This document shows, in pieces, positions 52,852 through 61,237 of a stretch of DNA of 64,000 nt (the stretch's first letter is position 1; the number at the start of each line of letters is the position of its first letter). A program made the translations under genes and the position numbers. The notes beneath the pieces were generated by a model. It ran no database searches. It saw only the letters and a program-made list of their open reading frames with translations, and was not told the origin of the DNA. Source of the DNA: PFL25 sp046260155 (GTDB lineage: Bacteria > Chloroflexota > Anaerolineae > Anaerolineales > UBA4823); the NCBI GenBank assembly GCA_046260155.1, contig JBJYXV010000050.1, positions 1 to 64,000 of the forward strand, read 5' to 3'.

Positions 52852-53460
52852 TTAGTCTTCTGCAAGCAGATTCTGAAGATCACCCAGAGCTTGTCCTGGC
52901 GATCGAAATTGAATCGCTTTCATCCCGGCTGCCCGGGCGCCATCAATATTCCGTGGGTAATCATCTACAAACACAGTTTGCGATGGTTCCACCTGTAGCT
53001 CTCTGGCCATCATGTGATAGATGCCAGGCTCTGGTTTTGCCAATCCGACCTCGGCCGAAATGATCAGCTGATCAAAAGCATCATCAATTTGCCAGACCTC
53101 TACAATCATCTGGCGGAGATCATCCCAGGCATTACTCAGCAGACCAGTTCTATACTTCGTTCGCAGAGTACGCAGGAAATTTACCAAGTTTTGATCCAGT
53201 ATATCCCCGGCCCAAAAATCTGAACGTACTTCTTCGAATTCCGGTTCTGTTAATGCCAATGATTTCTGGATCGCTGTCCAATGTTCTTCAGCACTGAGCT
53301 CACCTTTCGTCGCCTGGATCGCGCTCGGACTTTCAAAAATCAGCGCGCTAAGTTCATCATAGTTCATACCAAGCCGGGCGGCCAGCCGCGAACGTGGCCG
53401 CCTATCTTCAGTACGCATCAACACCCCGCCGAAGTCGAAAACAACTGCTTTAACAACCAT
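52852..53460 (-). CDS. HAD-superfamily hydrolase
   Basis: The 202-residue protein has the HAD motifs I (VVFDFGGVLM), II (LLSNAWD), III Lys (VGLAKPEPGIY) and IV (VFVDDYPRNIDGA), with a small helical cap as in subfamily IA. It should be a phosphatase or dehalogenase on a small molecule. The motif I DFGG is of the kind found in epoxide-hydrolase-like and YihX phosphatases. The substrate is not known. Confidence 0.85.
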   Translation of the reverse strand: MVVKAVVFDFGGVLMRTEDRRPRSRLAARLGMNYDELSALIFESPSAIQATKGELSAEEHWTAIQKSLALTEPEFEEVRSDFWAGDILDQNLVNFLRTLRTKYRTGLLSNAWDDLRQMIVEVWQIDDAFDQLIISAEVGLAKPEPGIYHMMARELQVEPSQTVFVDDYPRNIDGARAAGMKAIQFRSPGQALGDLQNLLAED

Positions 53461-53531
53461 AATTTCTCCCAGCTTTCCAGGTCAATTTCATCACCTGATT
53501 GTAAACGAAAACCAGGAGGGCAACCAAAAGT

Positions 53532-54566
53532 TTAGAACTCTTTCCGATAAACCTTAAAGCTCTTCTCCACGCGAAAGCCGACGCTCTTGTACAGGTCCAG
53601 TGCCCCAGTCGCATTTTGTGTATCGACACCCAGAGCAGCATGATCCATGCCCATATTTTTGAACATCTGCAGGCTGCGGGTCAGCAAAGCTCGTGCCACG
53701 CCCTGTCGCCGCCATGCTTTGCGCACGCTGATATTTTCCGTCCAACCCCGCAAGCGATTGTACTCTTCGTTTTCTTCTTCATTCAGGTAATTTAAAACCA
53801 TCCCCACGATCTGATCTCCATCCCAGGCAACTCTCCACAGGTCCGGGTCGTTAAGCGGTTCCTCCAACCAGCGCTGGTAATCTTGCTCGGTACCCTCGAT
53901 ATAACCCCAGTGATCCTGGAATGCTTCCTGGTCCGCCTCCCAAAGCTGGCGGTATTGGGCAGGTTGCACTTTGCGAATCTCGATACCTTCAGGCATAGGG
54001 GAGATTTCGACAGGCTCCGCAAGGGAACGCACCATGGAGTAGCTGTAGCGGGCAGGAGAATAACCTGCGTTTGTAAACAAAGCTTCTTTGCCAACTTCTG
54101 TGTCCGCGAAGAAACTCTCAAAGTAGCGCCTGGTATCCTCTTTGATCACACCCTCAGCCAGTTGGTTATCAGCGATTTGACGTAAATGCTCTTCGAAGTA
54201 GCGCAGCATGGTGGCCCCGATACCCAACCGCCTGAAATCTGGGTCGGAAAAAGCAAGCTGGAATCCAACCCAATTTCCTTTCCAATCTATATTCCACTCA
54301 ACACGCCCATAAGCAGCTGGCTTGCCATCTACTTCAACAAACAACATATCCTGGTATGGATCACAATTATTCATGTGTGAATAATTGCGAGCGATATCTT
54401 CGAGGTTGTCAGTACGATCGATCTCATCTGGACCCTTACTGGCATTGATCAAATCCAGCATTATCTGGTAATCAACCTCTCCTTGAAAGCCTCGAAAAAC
54501 CAAACCTGGAATTTCAGGGGCATATGGTAATAAAATTTCTTCCTGTATTTGTGCTTTTATACTCAT
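53532..54566 (-). CDS. Tandem GNAT acetyltransferase
   Basis: The 344-residue protein has two GNAT domains. The first (about 20-170) has LAFSDPDFRRLGIGATML; the second (about 195-340) has ISVRKAWRRQGVARALL and GALDLYKSVGF. Both keep the acetyl-CoA loop R/Q-x-x-G-x-G/A. Tandem GNAT proteins acetylate small molecules such as mycothiol precursors or antibiotics, but nothing here defines the substrate. AAAGGAAAG precedes the ATG; the MFS transporter gene lies just upstream on the same strand (18 bases). Confidence 0.82.
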   Translation of the reverse strand: MSIKAQIQEEILLPYAPEIPGLVFRGFQGEVDYQIMLDLINASKGPDEIDRTDNLEDIARNYSHMNNCDPYQDMLFVEVDGKPAAYGRVEWNIDWKGNWVGFQLAFSDPDFRRLGIGATMLRYFEEHLRQIADNQLAEGVIKEDTRRYFESFFADTEVGKEALFTNAGYSPARYSYSMVRSLAEPVEISPMPEGIEIRKVQPAQYRQLWEADQEAFQDHWGYIEGTEQDYQRWLEEPLNDPDLWRVAWDGDQIVGMVLNYLNEEENEEYNRLRGWTENISVRKAWRRQGVARALLTRSLQMFKNMGMDHAALGVDTQNATGALDLYKSVGFRVEKSFKVYRKEF

Positions 54567-54583
54567 TATCTTTCCTTTTGTGA

Positions 54584-55879
54584 TTAATTACTTGTTGATT
54601 CTTGTTCCGCATTTGCCTGCCGGGTATTTTCAGGGAGCTTGAATTTGAACCAGACAGGGATGATCGCTAAAAGTCCAGCCCAGGCGGTTAATGTAAAAGT
54701 AAAACGAGGGCTGACTCTTTCCCACAGCTGTGCGCCGATCCACGGTGCAGGCAAGGACACCAATCCCAGGCTGGTTTCAAAGAAGCCAAAAGCAGTCCCG
54801 CGCATCTTCTCCGGAACAGCCTTGCTGATCAATGACTGGTATGCAGGAGACATCAAGCCAACTCCCAGTCCAAACATAGCCCAAGCAATTGCATAGCCAA
54901 TGAATGTGGATACCCGGATGAAGGTCATCATAGCCAGGAATTCGATCAAGAAGCCCAGCGCGATCGGAACACGATCTCCTTTTCTATCAGCCAGCCAGCC
55001 GGAGGGAATGGTGGTTAGCATCATGAAAATGCCAAATATCGATTCGAGCCAACCAATTTGTTGGATTGATAAACCACCCAAATCTTGCAGGTAAACCGGG
55101 ATCAGCGTAAAGGACATTAAATATGCCACATCCCGCACACCATCAGTGAACAAGATCCATGTGACCAATCCCCCTGCCATGATCATCGTCACCATCAAAC
55201 CCAAATCCCGTTTTAAGCTGATCACAGATAATTTTTGGGGGCTTGCTTCCTTTGTCTTCGCAGCACTGCGTGCCATGGCAACTCGAATGATAGTGGCAAT
55301 CAAATATAAACCTCCTGCGACAACCAGCATGATCCGGAATCCATAAATATCAGCCAACCACCCACCCAGAGGTGGTCCAACAACGCCAACAATCATAAAG
55401 ATGGTCTCCGTGATGCCGAACACGCGCGCCCGGCTCTCCTCGGCTGATTCTTCAGCAATGAAGGCGCTGAAGCTAGGTCCTACCAGAGAGCGGGTGACAG
55501 AAGATAAACCCTCACCCACCAGCACCCATTGCCAGGTTGGGGCAAGGATCAAACCCAGGTATGAAAAGACACCTGCCACGCTGCCCATAGCGATGCTGCG
55601 CAGCCTCCCCAAGGAATCGGATATCCAACCACCAAGAATTTGCAGAGCCAGTGGAATTACCTGCGAAAGCGTAAAAAACAGTCCAATCTGGATCACGCTA
55701 GCATTCAATGATTTCAGATAGAGCGGCAACAGCGGACCATACATATTCCCGCCGGTATTTGCCAGCACCATTGCCACCATAAACAAGAGCAGCTTCCGCG
55801 AAATTAAAGGCCTGGATTCCAGCGCTGGACTGATAGGCGTCTCTTGTTCAGGTATTTTTCGATCAGTTTCAGCAGCCAT
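54584..55879 (-). CDS. MFS-family transporter, multidrug-efflux-like
   Basis: The 431-residue protein has twelve predicted membrane helices in two halves. The motif-A loop GGWISDSLGRLRSIAMG lies between helices 2 and 3, and GWLADRKGDRVP lies at the equivalent place in the second half. This fits drug:proton antiporters of the DHA1 kind. The tandem GNAT gene follows by 18 bases, and a second GNAT/ABC operon starts further along, so this part of the genome has several possible detoxification genes. Confidence 0.87.
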   Translation of the reverse strand: MAAETDRKIPEQETPISPALESRPLISRKLLLFMVAMVLANTGGNMYGPLLPLYLKSLNASVIQIGLFFTLSQVIPLALQILGGWISDSLGRLRSIAMGSVAGVFSYLGLILAPTWQWVLVGEGLSSVTRSLVGPSFSAFIAEESAEESRARVFGITETIFMIVGVVGPPLGGWLADIYGFRIMLVVAGGLYLIATIIRVAMARSAAKTKEASPQKLSVISLKRDLGLMVTMIMAGGLVTWILFTDGVRDVAYLMSFTLIPVYLQDLGGLSIQQIGWLESIFGIFMMLTTIPSGWLADRKGDRVPIALGFLIEFLAMMTFIRVSTFIGYAIAWAMFGLGVGLMSPAYQSLISKAVPEKMRGTAFGFFETSLGLVSLPAPWIGAQLWERVSPRFTFTLTAWAGLLAIIPVWFKFKLPENTRQANAEQESTSN

Positions 55880-56007
55880 TATGTGACTCTCTTGTCAAAT
55901 TTCAAGCACCAGCAATTCCGTGTCTCAAGCTTTGGAGGATGAACATGCAACCATCTTCTCAACCCATCCGCCCGGGTAATGAGCATGCACCATCGACCAA
56001 GTTCCCT

Positions 56008-56835
56008 TTATCCATTCCTGTGCAGCTTCCCTGCACGTTTTGCATACTTTTCAGCAACACCAAAGATCCACAAACCAACCGGGATTGCAATTACACCCAT
56101 GATCAAAGTAGGCCAGACAAATGGCCATAGATGGGTGGTTGGAACACCTTCCAGTAAAGCCATGCGGGTACCGTCCAGGACATATGTCGCTGGACTCAGC
56201 ACTGCCAGCTTCTGCAGCAGCTCTGGTAGAACGCTGATCGGGTAATACACACCCGATACCAGCAGCAGCACTGCGATAATCACATGGGTCATCTGGGATC
56301 CGCGCTCGGGAAACAGCAGGGGCAGGATAGATCCCATGATCCCGACCCCAATAAAGGACAGGCTGCCAACGATCAGCATTAAACCCCCACCAAGCAGGTT
56401 AGCAGTGGACATGTCGATATCGAATAGCACCACGCTGACTGCCAGGATGATGGCGGAAAAGATCAGGCTGTAGATCACCGCGAAGAAGGTTTGCCCTGCC
56501 ATGTGGGTCACACGCCGCACGGGCGCCATTAAGGTATATTCAATCGTACCTTCCCATCTCTCCATGCCAATCACATCTGTGATCCAGTAGAAAATCAAGG
56601 ACAGATACCGCCAAACCAATGTCCCGATCACCAGATACAAAACCAAGTAGCGACCATCGACATTTTGGCCGCCTCCGAGCTGTTCCATCCCCATCCCGAT
56701 GTAACTAACTGAGAGGCTGTTCGCGATCGAATAAACCAGCCAAACGACCTCCCAAGAGAAGTAGCGTTTTACTAAATTGGCGTTGCGTTCCATAAAAGCA
56801 TAAGTTGCCCGAAATTCATGTGCTAAAGTTGTCAT
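56008..56835 (-). CDS. ABC-2 type export permease
   Basis: The 275-residue protein has six predicted membrane helices and the ABC-2 pattern (YFSWEVVWLVYSIANS, GMERWEGTIEYTLMAPV, VSGVYYPISVLPELLQ). It is the membrane part of an exporter whose ATPase is the first gene of the same operon, two acetyltransferase genes upstream. ABC-2 exporters move drugs, lipids or polysaccharides. A strong AGGAGG/AAGGA site precedes the ATG. The operon ends here with no clear terminator. Confidence 0.87.
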   Translation of the reverse strand: MTTLAHEFRATYAFMERNANLVKRYFSWEVVWLVYSIANSLSVSYIGMGMEQLGGGQNVDGRYLVLYLVIGTLVWRYLSLIFYWITDVIGMERWEGTIEYTLMAPVRRVTHMAGQTFFAVIYSLIFSAIILAVSVVLFDIDMSTANLLGGGLMLIVGSLSFIGVGIMGSILPLLFPERGSQMTHVIIAVLLLVSGVYYPISVLPELLQKLAVLSPATYVLDGTRMALLEGVPTTHLWPFVWPTLIMGVIAIPVGLWIFGVAEKYAKRAGKLHRNG

Positions 56836-56841
56836 AATTCC

Positions 56842-57441
56842 TTACCTCCTTTCCCACTCTTCCCGCAGGATACCCATAAAGATCATGTCGTAACGATTTC
56901 CATTGCGATTGAGATACTCGCGAGCGCGCCCTTCCTCGGCGAAGCCCGCTTTTCTATAAGAAGAGATTGCCCGCTCATTGTATTCGAACACCGTGAGCGA
57001 TAAGCGATGCAGGTTCAATTCAAGGAAGGCATAGCGCTGTAAAACAAGCATTGCATCAGTGCCAAAACCCTTGCCCCAATAATCACGCTCACCCAACCCA
57101 ATACCTACCCAGGCATCTCCATGCACCCAACGGATTCCATCCAAGCCAATCAAACCAATTGTTTTTTCACCTTGAATGGTGCGAATCAGAAAGAATATTG
57201 CATCATATTTTTGCTCATCAACCAGATCCTTCTCCAACCATTCTTTATGTTTATCGATCGAGAATAATCTTGCAGGATCGCTGTCCATCAGGCGTACAAA
57301 CTCCGCATCCTTCATCCACCTGGCGAACAAGCCTGCATCTTGCTCAGGTTCAGGTGCGATCAAATGCACCTTTTTACCTTGAAAAATGGGTATTACCCCG
57401 AGTTCCTGCTCAGTCTGCTCTGGACGTGATTCACCTACCAT
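56842..57441 (-). CDS. GNAT acetyltransferase, RimJ/RimL-like (copy 2)
   Basis: The 199-residue protein has the RimJ/L-type GNAT pattern: IFQGKKVHLIAPEPEQDA, WVGIGLGERDYWGKGFGTDAML for the acetyl-CoA loop, and FLELNLHRLSLTVFEYN, then RKAGFAEEGR. These enzymes acetylate protein N-termini or antibiotics. The ATG at 57441 overlaps the stop of the copy upstream by seven bases. The two copies are clearly related (FLELNLHR occurs in both), so they are an old tandem duplication within the exporter operon. Confidence 0.85.
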   Translation of the reverse strand: MVGESRPEQTEQELGVIPIFQGKKVHLIAPEPEQDAGLFARWMKDAEFVRLMDSDPARLFSIDKHKEWLEKDLVDEQKYDAIFFLIRTIQGEKTIGLIGLDGIRWVHGDAWVGIGLGERDYWGKGFGTDAMLVLQRYAFLELNLHRLSLTVFEYNERAISSYRKAGFAEEGRAREYLNRNGNRYDMIFMGILREEWERR

Positions 57442-58025
57442 GATCCTTGCTCCCATTCCTCTCTCAGCAGTCCAAGATAGTACTTATCCCAGCGTTCCCC
57501 TGCCCAGTGATAAGCTTCTCGTTGGCGAGCCTCGATCTTGAAAGTTGCTTTTTGAAATAACTTGATGGCGGCTTGGTTGTATACGGGTACAGATGCACTT
57601 ACCCGGTGGAGATTGAGCTCCAAGAAAGCATAACGCAAGATAAGCCGTAACATATCTGAACCAAAACCTTTCCGCCTGTGGATAGGATCGCCAATGGCGA
57701 GTGAGAGCGCTCCCACCCCATGACTCCACTCGATCCCTTCCAGCCTCACAAATCCAAGCAGTTCATCCGGGTCATTAACCTCTGCCCCTGGTAAACGACG
57801 AACAGCGAAATAGAATTGATCCCCTTTTTCGTCAATTTCTTTCTCAATCTCGAGATAATTCTTCTTGACTTGTGCCGGGGACAGCGGCCTTACCAGATCG
57901 ACGCCCATCATACGTTGATAATCACCATCCAACGTCCATCGAGATTCAACCTGGGTATCATGCTCAAGATCAATCGCTGCCAGGCGAACTAGCTGGCCTT
58001 CGAATAATGGTGTATAAAAAATCAT
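57435..58025 (-). CDS. GNAT acetyltransferase, RimJ/RimL-like (copy 1)
   Basis: The 196-residue paralogue of the preceding gene has FEGQLVRLAAIDLEHD, LSLAIGDPIHRRKGFGSDML, AFLELNLHRVSASV and FQKATFKIEARQRE. Substrate is unknown. An AAGGAAA ribosome site precedes the ATG and the ATPase gene ends 20 bases upstream. Its place between the two halves of an ABC exporter is unusual and suggests that acetylation and export act on the same compound, or that both give resistance to it. Confidence 0.85.
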   Translation of the reverse strand: MIFYTPLFEGQLVRLAAIDLEHDTQVESRWTLDGDYQRMMGVDLVRPLSPAQVKKNYLEIEKEIDEKGDQFYFAVRRLPGAEVNDPDELLGFVRLEGIEWSHGVGALSLAIGDPIHRRKGFGSDMLRLILRYAFLELNLHRVSASVPVYNQAAIKLFQKATFKIEARQREAYHWAGERWDKYYLGLLREEWEQGSW

Positions 58026-58044
58026 CTGGATTTCCTTAGCTTCT

Positions 58045-58872
58045 CTATGCCATTTCCTCTTTCACAAGCGGTTTTCCGGTCAGCTCAAGGAATACATCCT
58101 CCAGGGTTAGCTCGTGTCCATTCGTAGAGATGACCTGTTTCAGTCCTTCGGGAGTATCCAGGGCTACAATCCTTCCGTTATCAATAATCGCAACCCGGTT
58201 GCACAGGTGATCTGCCTCCAACATATCATGGGTCGTGAGTAGAATTGTGGTACCAGAATCCAGGTTTAATTCTTTAATCACTTCCTGAACCTCCCGTTTT
58301 GAACGTGGATCGAGTCCTGTTGTCGGCTCATCCATCAACAGCAGGCGGGGGCGTGAGAGTAATGCGCGAGCAATGGCAACTTTCTGCTGCATGCCACGTG
58401 ACATCTCCTCCATTGGTTTATAAATTGAGCGCTTTTCTAAACCCAGGCGGAGCAAGATCTCCTCAACCCGGATTCGTGTCTCCCTGCCACTCATGCCGTA
58501 TAAACGGGCTCCATAGAGCAGGTTTTCCATGGGTGAAAGTTTCTTAAAAAAGCTGGCTTCGACTGATACCCGGTTGATCAAGCGTTGAACTTCTACAGGC
58601 TGCTTTACAACATCGTAGCCAAATACCTGGATATCGCCCTGGTCAGGGAGCAGCAGTGTAGCTATCAGGCGGATCAGGGTTGATTTTCCCGAACCATTGG
58701 GACCAAGCACACCAAATATTTCACCTGCATTTACCTCAAAGGAAACATGATCAACCGCGATCACTGCCTGCTTGCTGCCGTTGGAGTTAGATTTATTAAC
58801 CCGCTTCCAGAGAGAGGAATCCGGCTTGCCAAATTTCTTATACACACTATGAACCGCAATTGCTAGAACCAT
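58045..58872 (-). CDS. ABC exporter ATP-binding protein
   Basis: The 275-residue ATPase has Walker A GPNGSGKST, signature MSRGMQQKV, Walker B RLLLMDEPTTGLD, and the H-loop TTHDM. The first 35 residues form a basic extension before the ATPase core (KFGKPDSSLWKRV). It is the DrrA/CcmA-like type that pairs with ABC-2 permeases, here the one at 56008. The ATG has AAGGAG seven bases upstream. Transcription reaches it only through the two attenuator terminators at 58.9 kb. Confidence 0.92.
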   Translation of the reverse strand: MVLAIAVHSVYKKFGKPDSSLWKRVNKSNSNGSKQAVIAVDHVSFEVNAGEIFGVLGPNGSGKSTLIRLIATLLLPDQGDIQVFGYDVVKQPVEVQRLINRVSVEASFFKKLSPMENLLYGARLYGMSGRETRIRVEEILLRLGLEKRSIYKPMEEMSRGMQQKVAIARALLSRPRLLLMDEPTTGLDPRSKREVQEVIKELNLDSGTTILLTTHDMLEADHLCNRVAIIDNGRIVALDTPEGLKQVISTNGHELTLEDVFLELTGKPLVKEEMA

Positions 58873-58893
58873 GATCTACTCCTTCCAAGATAG

Positions 58894-58918
58894 AAAAAGC
58901 CACGGGGTTTCCCGTGGC
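58894..58918 (-). terminator. Attenuator terminator B before ABC/GNAT operon
   Basis: On the minus strand GCCACGGG (plus 58911-58918) pairs with CCCGTGGC (58899-58906), four-base loop, followed by five T. It lies about 20 bases before the ABC ATPase start, so it must be bypassed for expression. Confidence 0.88.
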
Positions 58919-58940
58919 AGGCAGAGCTGATTAATAAAAC

Positions 58941-58971
58941 AAAAAACCACGGGACTGGAGCGCACCCGTGG
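58941..58971 (-). terminator. Attenuator terminator A before ABC/GNAT operon
   Basis: On the minus strand CCACGGG (plus 58965-58971) pairs with CCCGTGG (58947-58953), 11-base loop, followed by six T. Its arms are identical to those of terminator B, so its second arm can pair instead with the first arm of B, which would disable both. Confidence 0.85.
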
Positions 58972-59003
58972 CTGTCGAAATCCTTTACTGGCTTACTATT
59001 CGA

Positions 59004-59093
59004 TCAGGAGGCGCACTCCGCGAATGAAAAAACCTTGCCGCTATCAGAAGCAGCTTGGCGAATTCGGGTAATGTAACCAAATACTTTCAACAT
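59004..59093 (-). CDS. 29-residue leader peptide of the ABC/GNAT operon
   Basis: A 30-codon frame (ATG at 59093, TGA at 59006-59004) encodes a peptide starting MLKVFGYITRIRQAA and ending FAECAS. AAAGGAG lies ten bases before the ATG, a promoter lies further upstream, and two terminators follow. Arg10-Ile11-Arg12 is a +X+ motif of the kind that stalls ribosomes in the presence of macrolides. The last codons (GGAGTGCGCC, plus 59010-59019) can pair over ten bases with GGTGCGCTCC (58957-58966) in the first terminator. There is no run of one amino acid codon as in biosynthetic attenuators, so drug- or stress-induced stalling is more likely. Confidence 0.75.
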   Translation of the reverse strand: MLKVFGYITRIRQAASDSGKVFSFAECAS

Positions 59094-59129
59094 TTAGATC
59101 CGACTCCTTTCGAGATTTCTAGTGGCGAG

Positions 59130-59159
59130 AGTTTACCATGCAGATTAGGTACCTGTCAA
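59130..59159 (-). promoter_or_regulatory. Promoter of the leader peptide and ABC/GNAT operon
   Basis: On the minus strand TTGACA (plus 59154-59159) and TAAACT (59130-59135) are 18 bases apart, with an extended -10 TG. The predicted start lies about 30 bases before the leader-peptide ATG. It is just beyond the stop of the metallophosphoesterase gene. Confidence 0.75.
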
Positions 59160-59191
59160 GTCATTAAAGCAAGATTAAAATGCGGTCCTGA

Positions 59192-60214
59192 TCACTGCTT
59201 CGTTATCTGGAATGTATCGATCACTTCATCTTGCCGGTTGATGAACTCCAGGTGCAAAATATCCTGGTCAGCTTCGACCAACATGGCTCCATAATCTTCG
59301 TTATAGCGCACTTGGCTGCCTTCGACCACTTCGAGGAATTCATATTTTGATTTTCCACCCAACCCATTAACAATATACGTGATGCCGTCCTTGAGTATTC
59401 GTTCGTAGGTGTGATCATGCCCGGAGAGGATGAGATCTGCACCCCATTCCGCAAATGGCCATTGCATCCAATCCACGGGGCCATGCGTGCCTGATGAGTA
59501 AGGGGCATGGTGGAAATAAACGATCTTCCATGGGCTTACCGATTCTGATAACCCGGCCTGCAGCCATGCTGCCTGCATGGAGCTACGCCCGACTCCATCC
59601 GGCTCGCGCGAATCACTGTCCAGGGCAAAAAAATGCACCGGCCCGCGCACAAAATCATAATAACGTTCGTTACCCGGCAGTGCGAAATAACCCAGGTAAG
59701 GTTCTGCCCCGGGAGCATTCCAATCATGGTTGCCAAGGGTGGGGAAGAAACGATTTACCTGAGATCCTTCCCCATGACTTCCCTGGTAGGGTGAAATGTA
59801 CTCGTGAAAGAATTGGCCGATATGCTCGTCGATGGTCTCCAACTCGCCATTCGGGTAATTGTTATCTCCCGTAGTGATGATGAATTCGGGTTCCCAGCTG
59901 ATTATCAGATCGGCTACATTGCCTTCCGCTTCAGAACCACTCCCATAGTCACCGATCACCCCGAAACGCACTTTTTGAGCGGAAGGTGTGGCCTCCTGGG
60001 TTGGAGTCTGCATGGAAGTGGTAATGGCTTGAGTTGAAGGCGATTCCAGGGTGGAAGTAGGCGATGGAATTAAGGTCGCAGTGACCGGGGATGGTGGGGT
60101 CCTGGTGGGCAGTGGGGATGGCAGGCTCGGGGTTGAATTACACCCTTGGAGAAGTAGCGTGAAAAGAAATATCAGCAGCAAGCAGCACGGAACTCGTCTT
60201 AAGAATCTATTCAT
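59192..60214 (-). CDS. Metallophosphoesterase lipoprotein, purple acid phosphatase-like
   Basis: The 340-residue lipoprotein (lipobox LLQGC) has a Pro/Thr/Ser linker to about residue 80 and a calcineurin-like phosphoesterase domain: FGVIGDYGSGSEAEG, IITTGDNNYPNG, TLGNHDWN, YFHHAPYSSGTHG and LSGHDHTYER. All metal ligands of the fold are present. It acts outside the cell on phosphate esters. The ATG at 60214, giving the lipoprotein signal, is preferred to one 14 codons earlier. It is closely related to the next gene upstream, a tandem duplication. Confidence 0.9.
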   Translation of the reverse strand: MNRFLRRVPCCLLLIFLFTLLLQGCNSTPSLPSPLPTRTPPSPVTATLIPSPTSTLESPSTQAITTSMQTPTQEATPSAQKVRFGVIGDYGSGSEAEGNVADLIISWEPEFIITTGDNNYPNGELETIDEHIGQFFHEYISPYQGSHGEGSQVNRFFPTLGNHDWNAPGAEPYLGYFALPGNERYYDFVRGPVHFFALDSDSREPDGVGRSSMQAAWLQAGLSESVSPWKIVYFHHAPYSSGTHGPVDWMQWPFAEWGADLILSGHDHTYERILKDGITYIVNGLGGKSKYEFLEVVEGSQVRYNEDYGAMLVEADQDILHLEFINRQDEVIDTFQITKQ

Positions 60215-60269
60215 TAATCCCTGTTTTTCTCCACCAGCACGGATATTGACCTTCAAGGGCTGCGCTTCA

Positions 60270-61226
60270 TTAAGGTGAAGTCTTCTGCAGGAAAGGCAAA
60301 TACGAGTACGCCAGAGTTTTCACCAATTGATAATCATCAACACCTTCACCCTGGCGGTTAGTAAATCGAAAACGCATTTTATCGATAGAAACGTCAACCA
60401 GCATGGCCCCATAATCACCGTTATAGCGAAGCTGGCTGCCATCCACGGGGTCTCCAAAATCGTATATTGATCTTCCTCCCAGGCCATTCACAAAATAGAG
60501 GATCCCGTCTTGGAAGATACGCTCATAATTGTGATCGTGACCGGATAGAACAACATCCGCTCCCCATTCAGCAAACTTCCATGCCTGCATCACGCTGTTT
60601 GATCCATGTTCGCCTGACGAATACGGCGGGTGGTGCATGACCACGATTTTCCAAATCTGATCAGAATTTGCCAGCTGCTCCTGCAACCAATCTGCCTGGT
60701 CTGAATCCCAGGCATTGCCATCCGGTTCGTTAGAATCACTGTCAATAATAAAGAAGTGTACAGGTCCCCAGGTGAAATCATAGTAGCGTTCGTTTCCCGG
60801 GAGGGTGAAATAATCTAGGTAGGGCTGTGCATCAGGGGTATTCCAATCGTGGTTTCCAAGGCTTGGGAAGAAGCGATTTACCTGCCCACCACCAGGGTAG
60901 CTTCCCTTATATGGATAAATGAATTCACGGAAGAATTGACCGATATTCTCATCAATCGTATCGGCAGAACCATCGCTGTAGTTGTTATCTCCAGTGGTGA
61001 CGATGATGTCGGGATCCCAGCTCTTGACCAGGGCTGCCACATCTCCCTCAGCTTCGGAACCATCACCGTAATCACCGATCACCGCAAAACGCAAACTGGT
61101 TGCTTGCTCGGTTTGCAGTCCTACCTGTTTTTGCTCCGCTCCCAAACCTGGATCAGCAGGCAGCATTCCAATTATCATAAAAGCGATCAAAACAATGATT
61201 AATCTGGATTTCAACATTACTCCCAT
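60270..61226 (-). CDS. Secreted metallophosphoesterase, purple acid phosphatase-like
   Basis: The 318-residue paralogue has an ordinary signal peptide (about residues 6-30) instead of a lipobox, no long linker, and the motifs FAVIGDYGDGSEAEG, VTTGDNNYSDGS, SLGNHDWN, VMHHPPYSSGEHG and LSGHDHNYER. All catalytic metal ligands are kept. It would be released or loosely held, while its neighbour is lipid-anchored. Both genes and the sugar dehydrogenase-like gene run in one direction with short gaps, so they are likely one operon for extracellular substrates. Confidence 0.9.
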   Translation of the reverse strand: MGVMLKSRLIIVLIAFMIIGMLPADPGLGAEQKQVGLQTEQATSLRFAVIGDYGDGSEAEGDVAALVKSWDPDIIVTTGDNNYSDGSADTIDENIGQFFREFIYPYKGSYPGGGQVNRFFPSLGNHDWNTPDAQPYLDYFTLPGNERYYDFTWGPVHFFIIDSDSNEPDGNAWDSDQADWLQEQLANSDQIWKIVVMHHPPYSSGEHGSNSVMQAWKFAEWGADVVLSGHDHNYERIFQDGILYFVNGLGGRSIYDFGDPVDGSQLRYNGDYGAMLVDVSIDKMRFRFTNRQGEGVDDYQLVKTLAYSYLPFLQKTSP

Positions 61227-61237
61227 GATTTCCCTTC

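Noticed and set aside
58894..59160. T-box riboswitch upstream of the ABC/GNAT operon
   Set aside because: There is no T-box consensus (AGGGTGGNACCGCG) or specifier stem; a short frame with its own ribosome site explains the region better.
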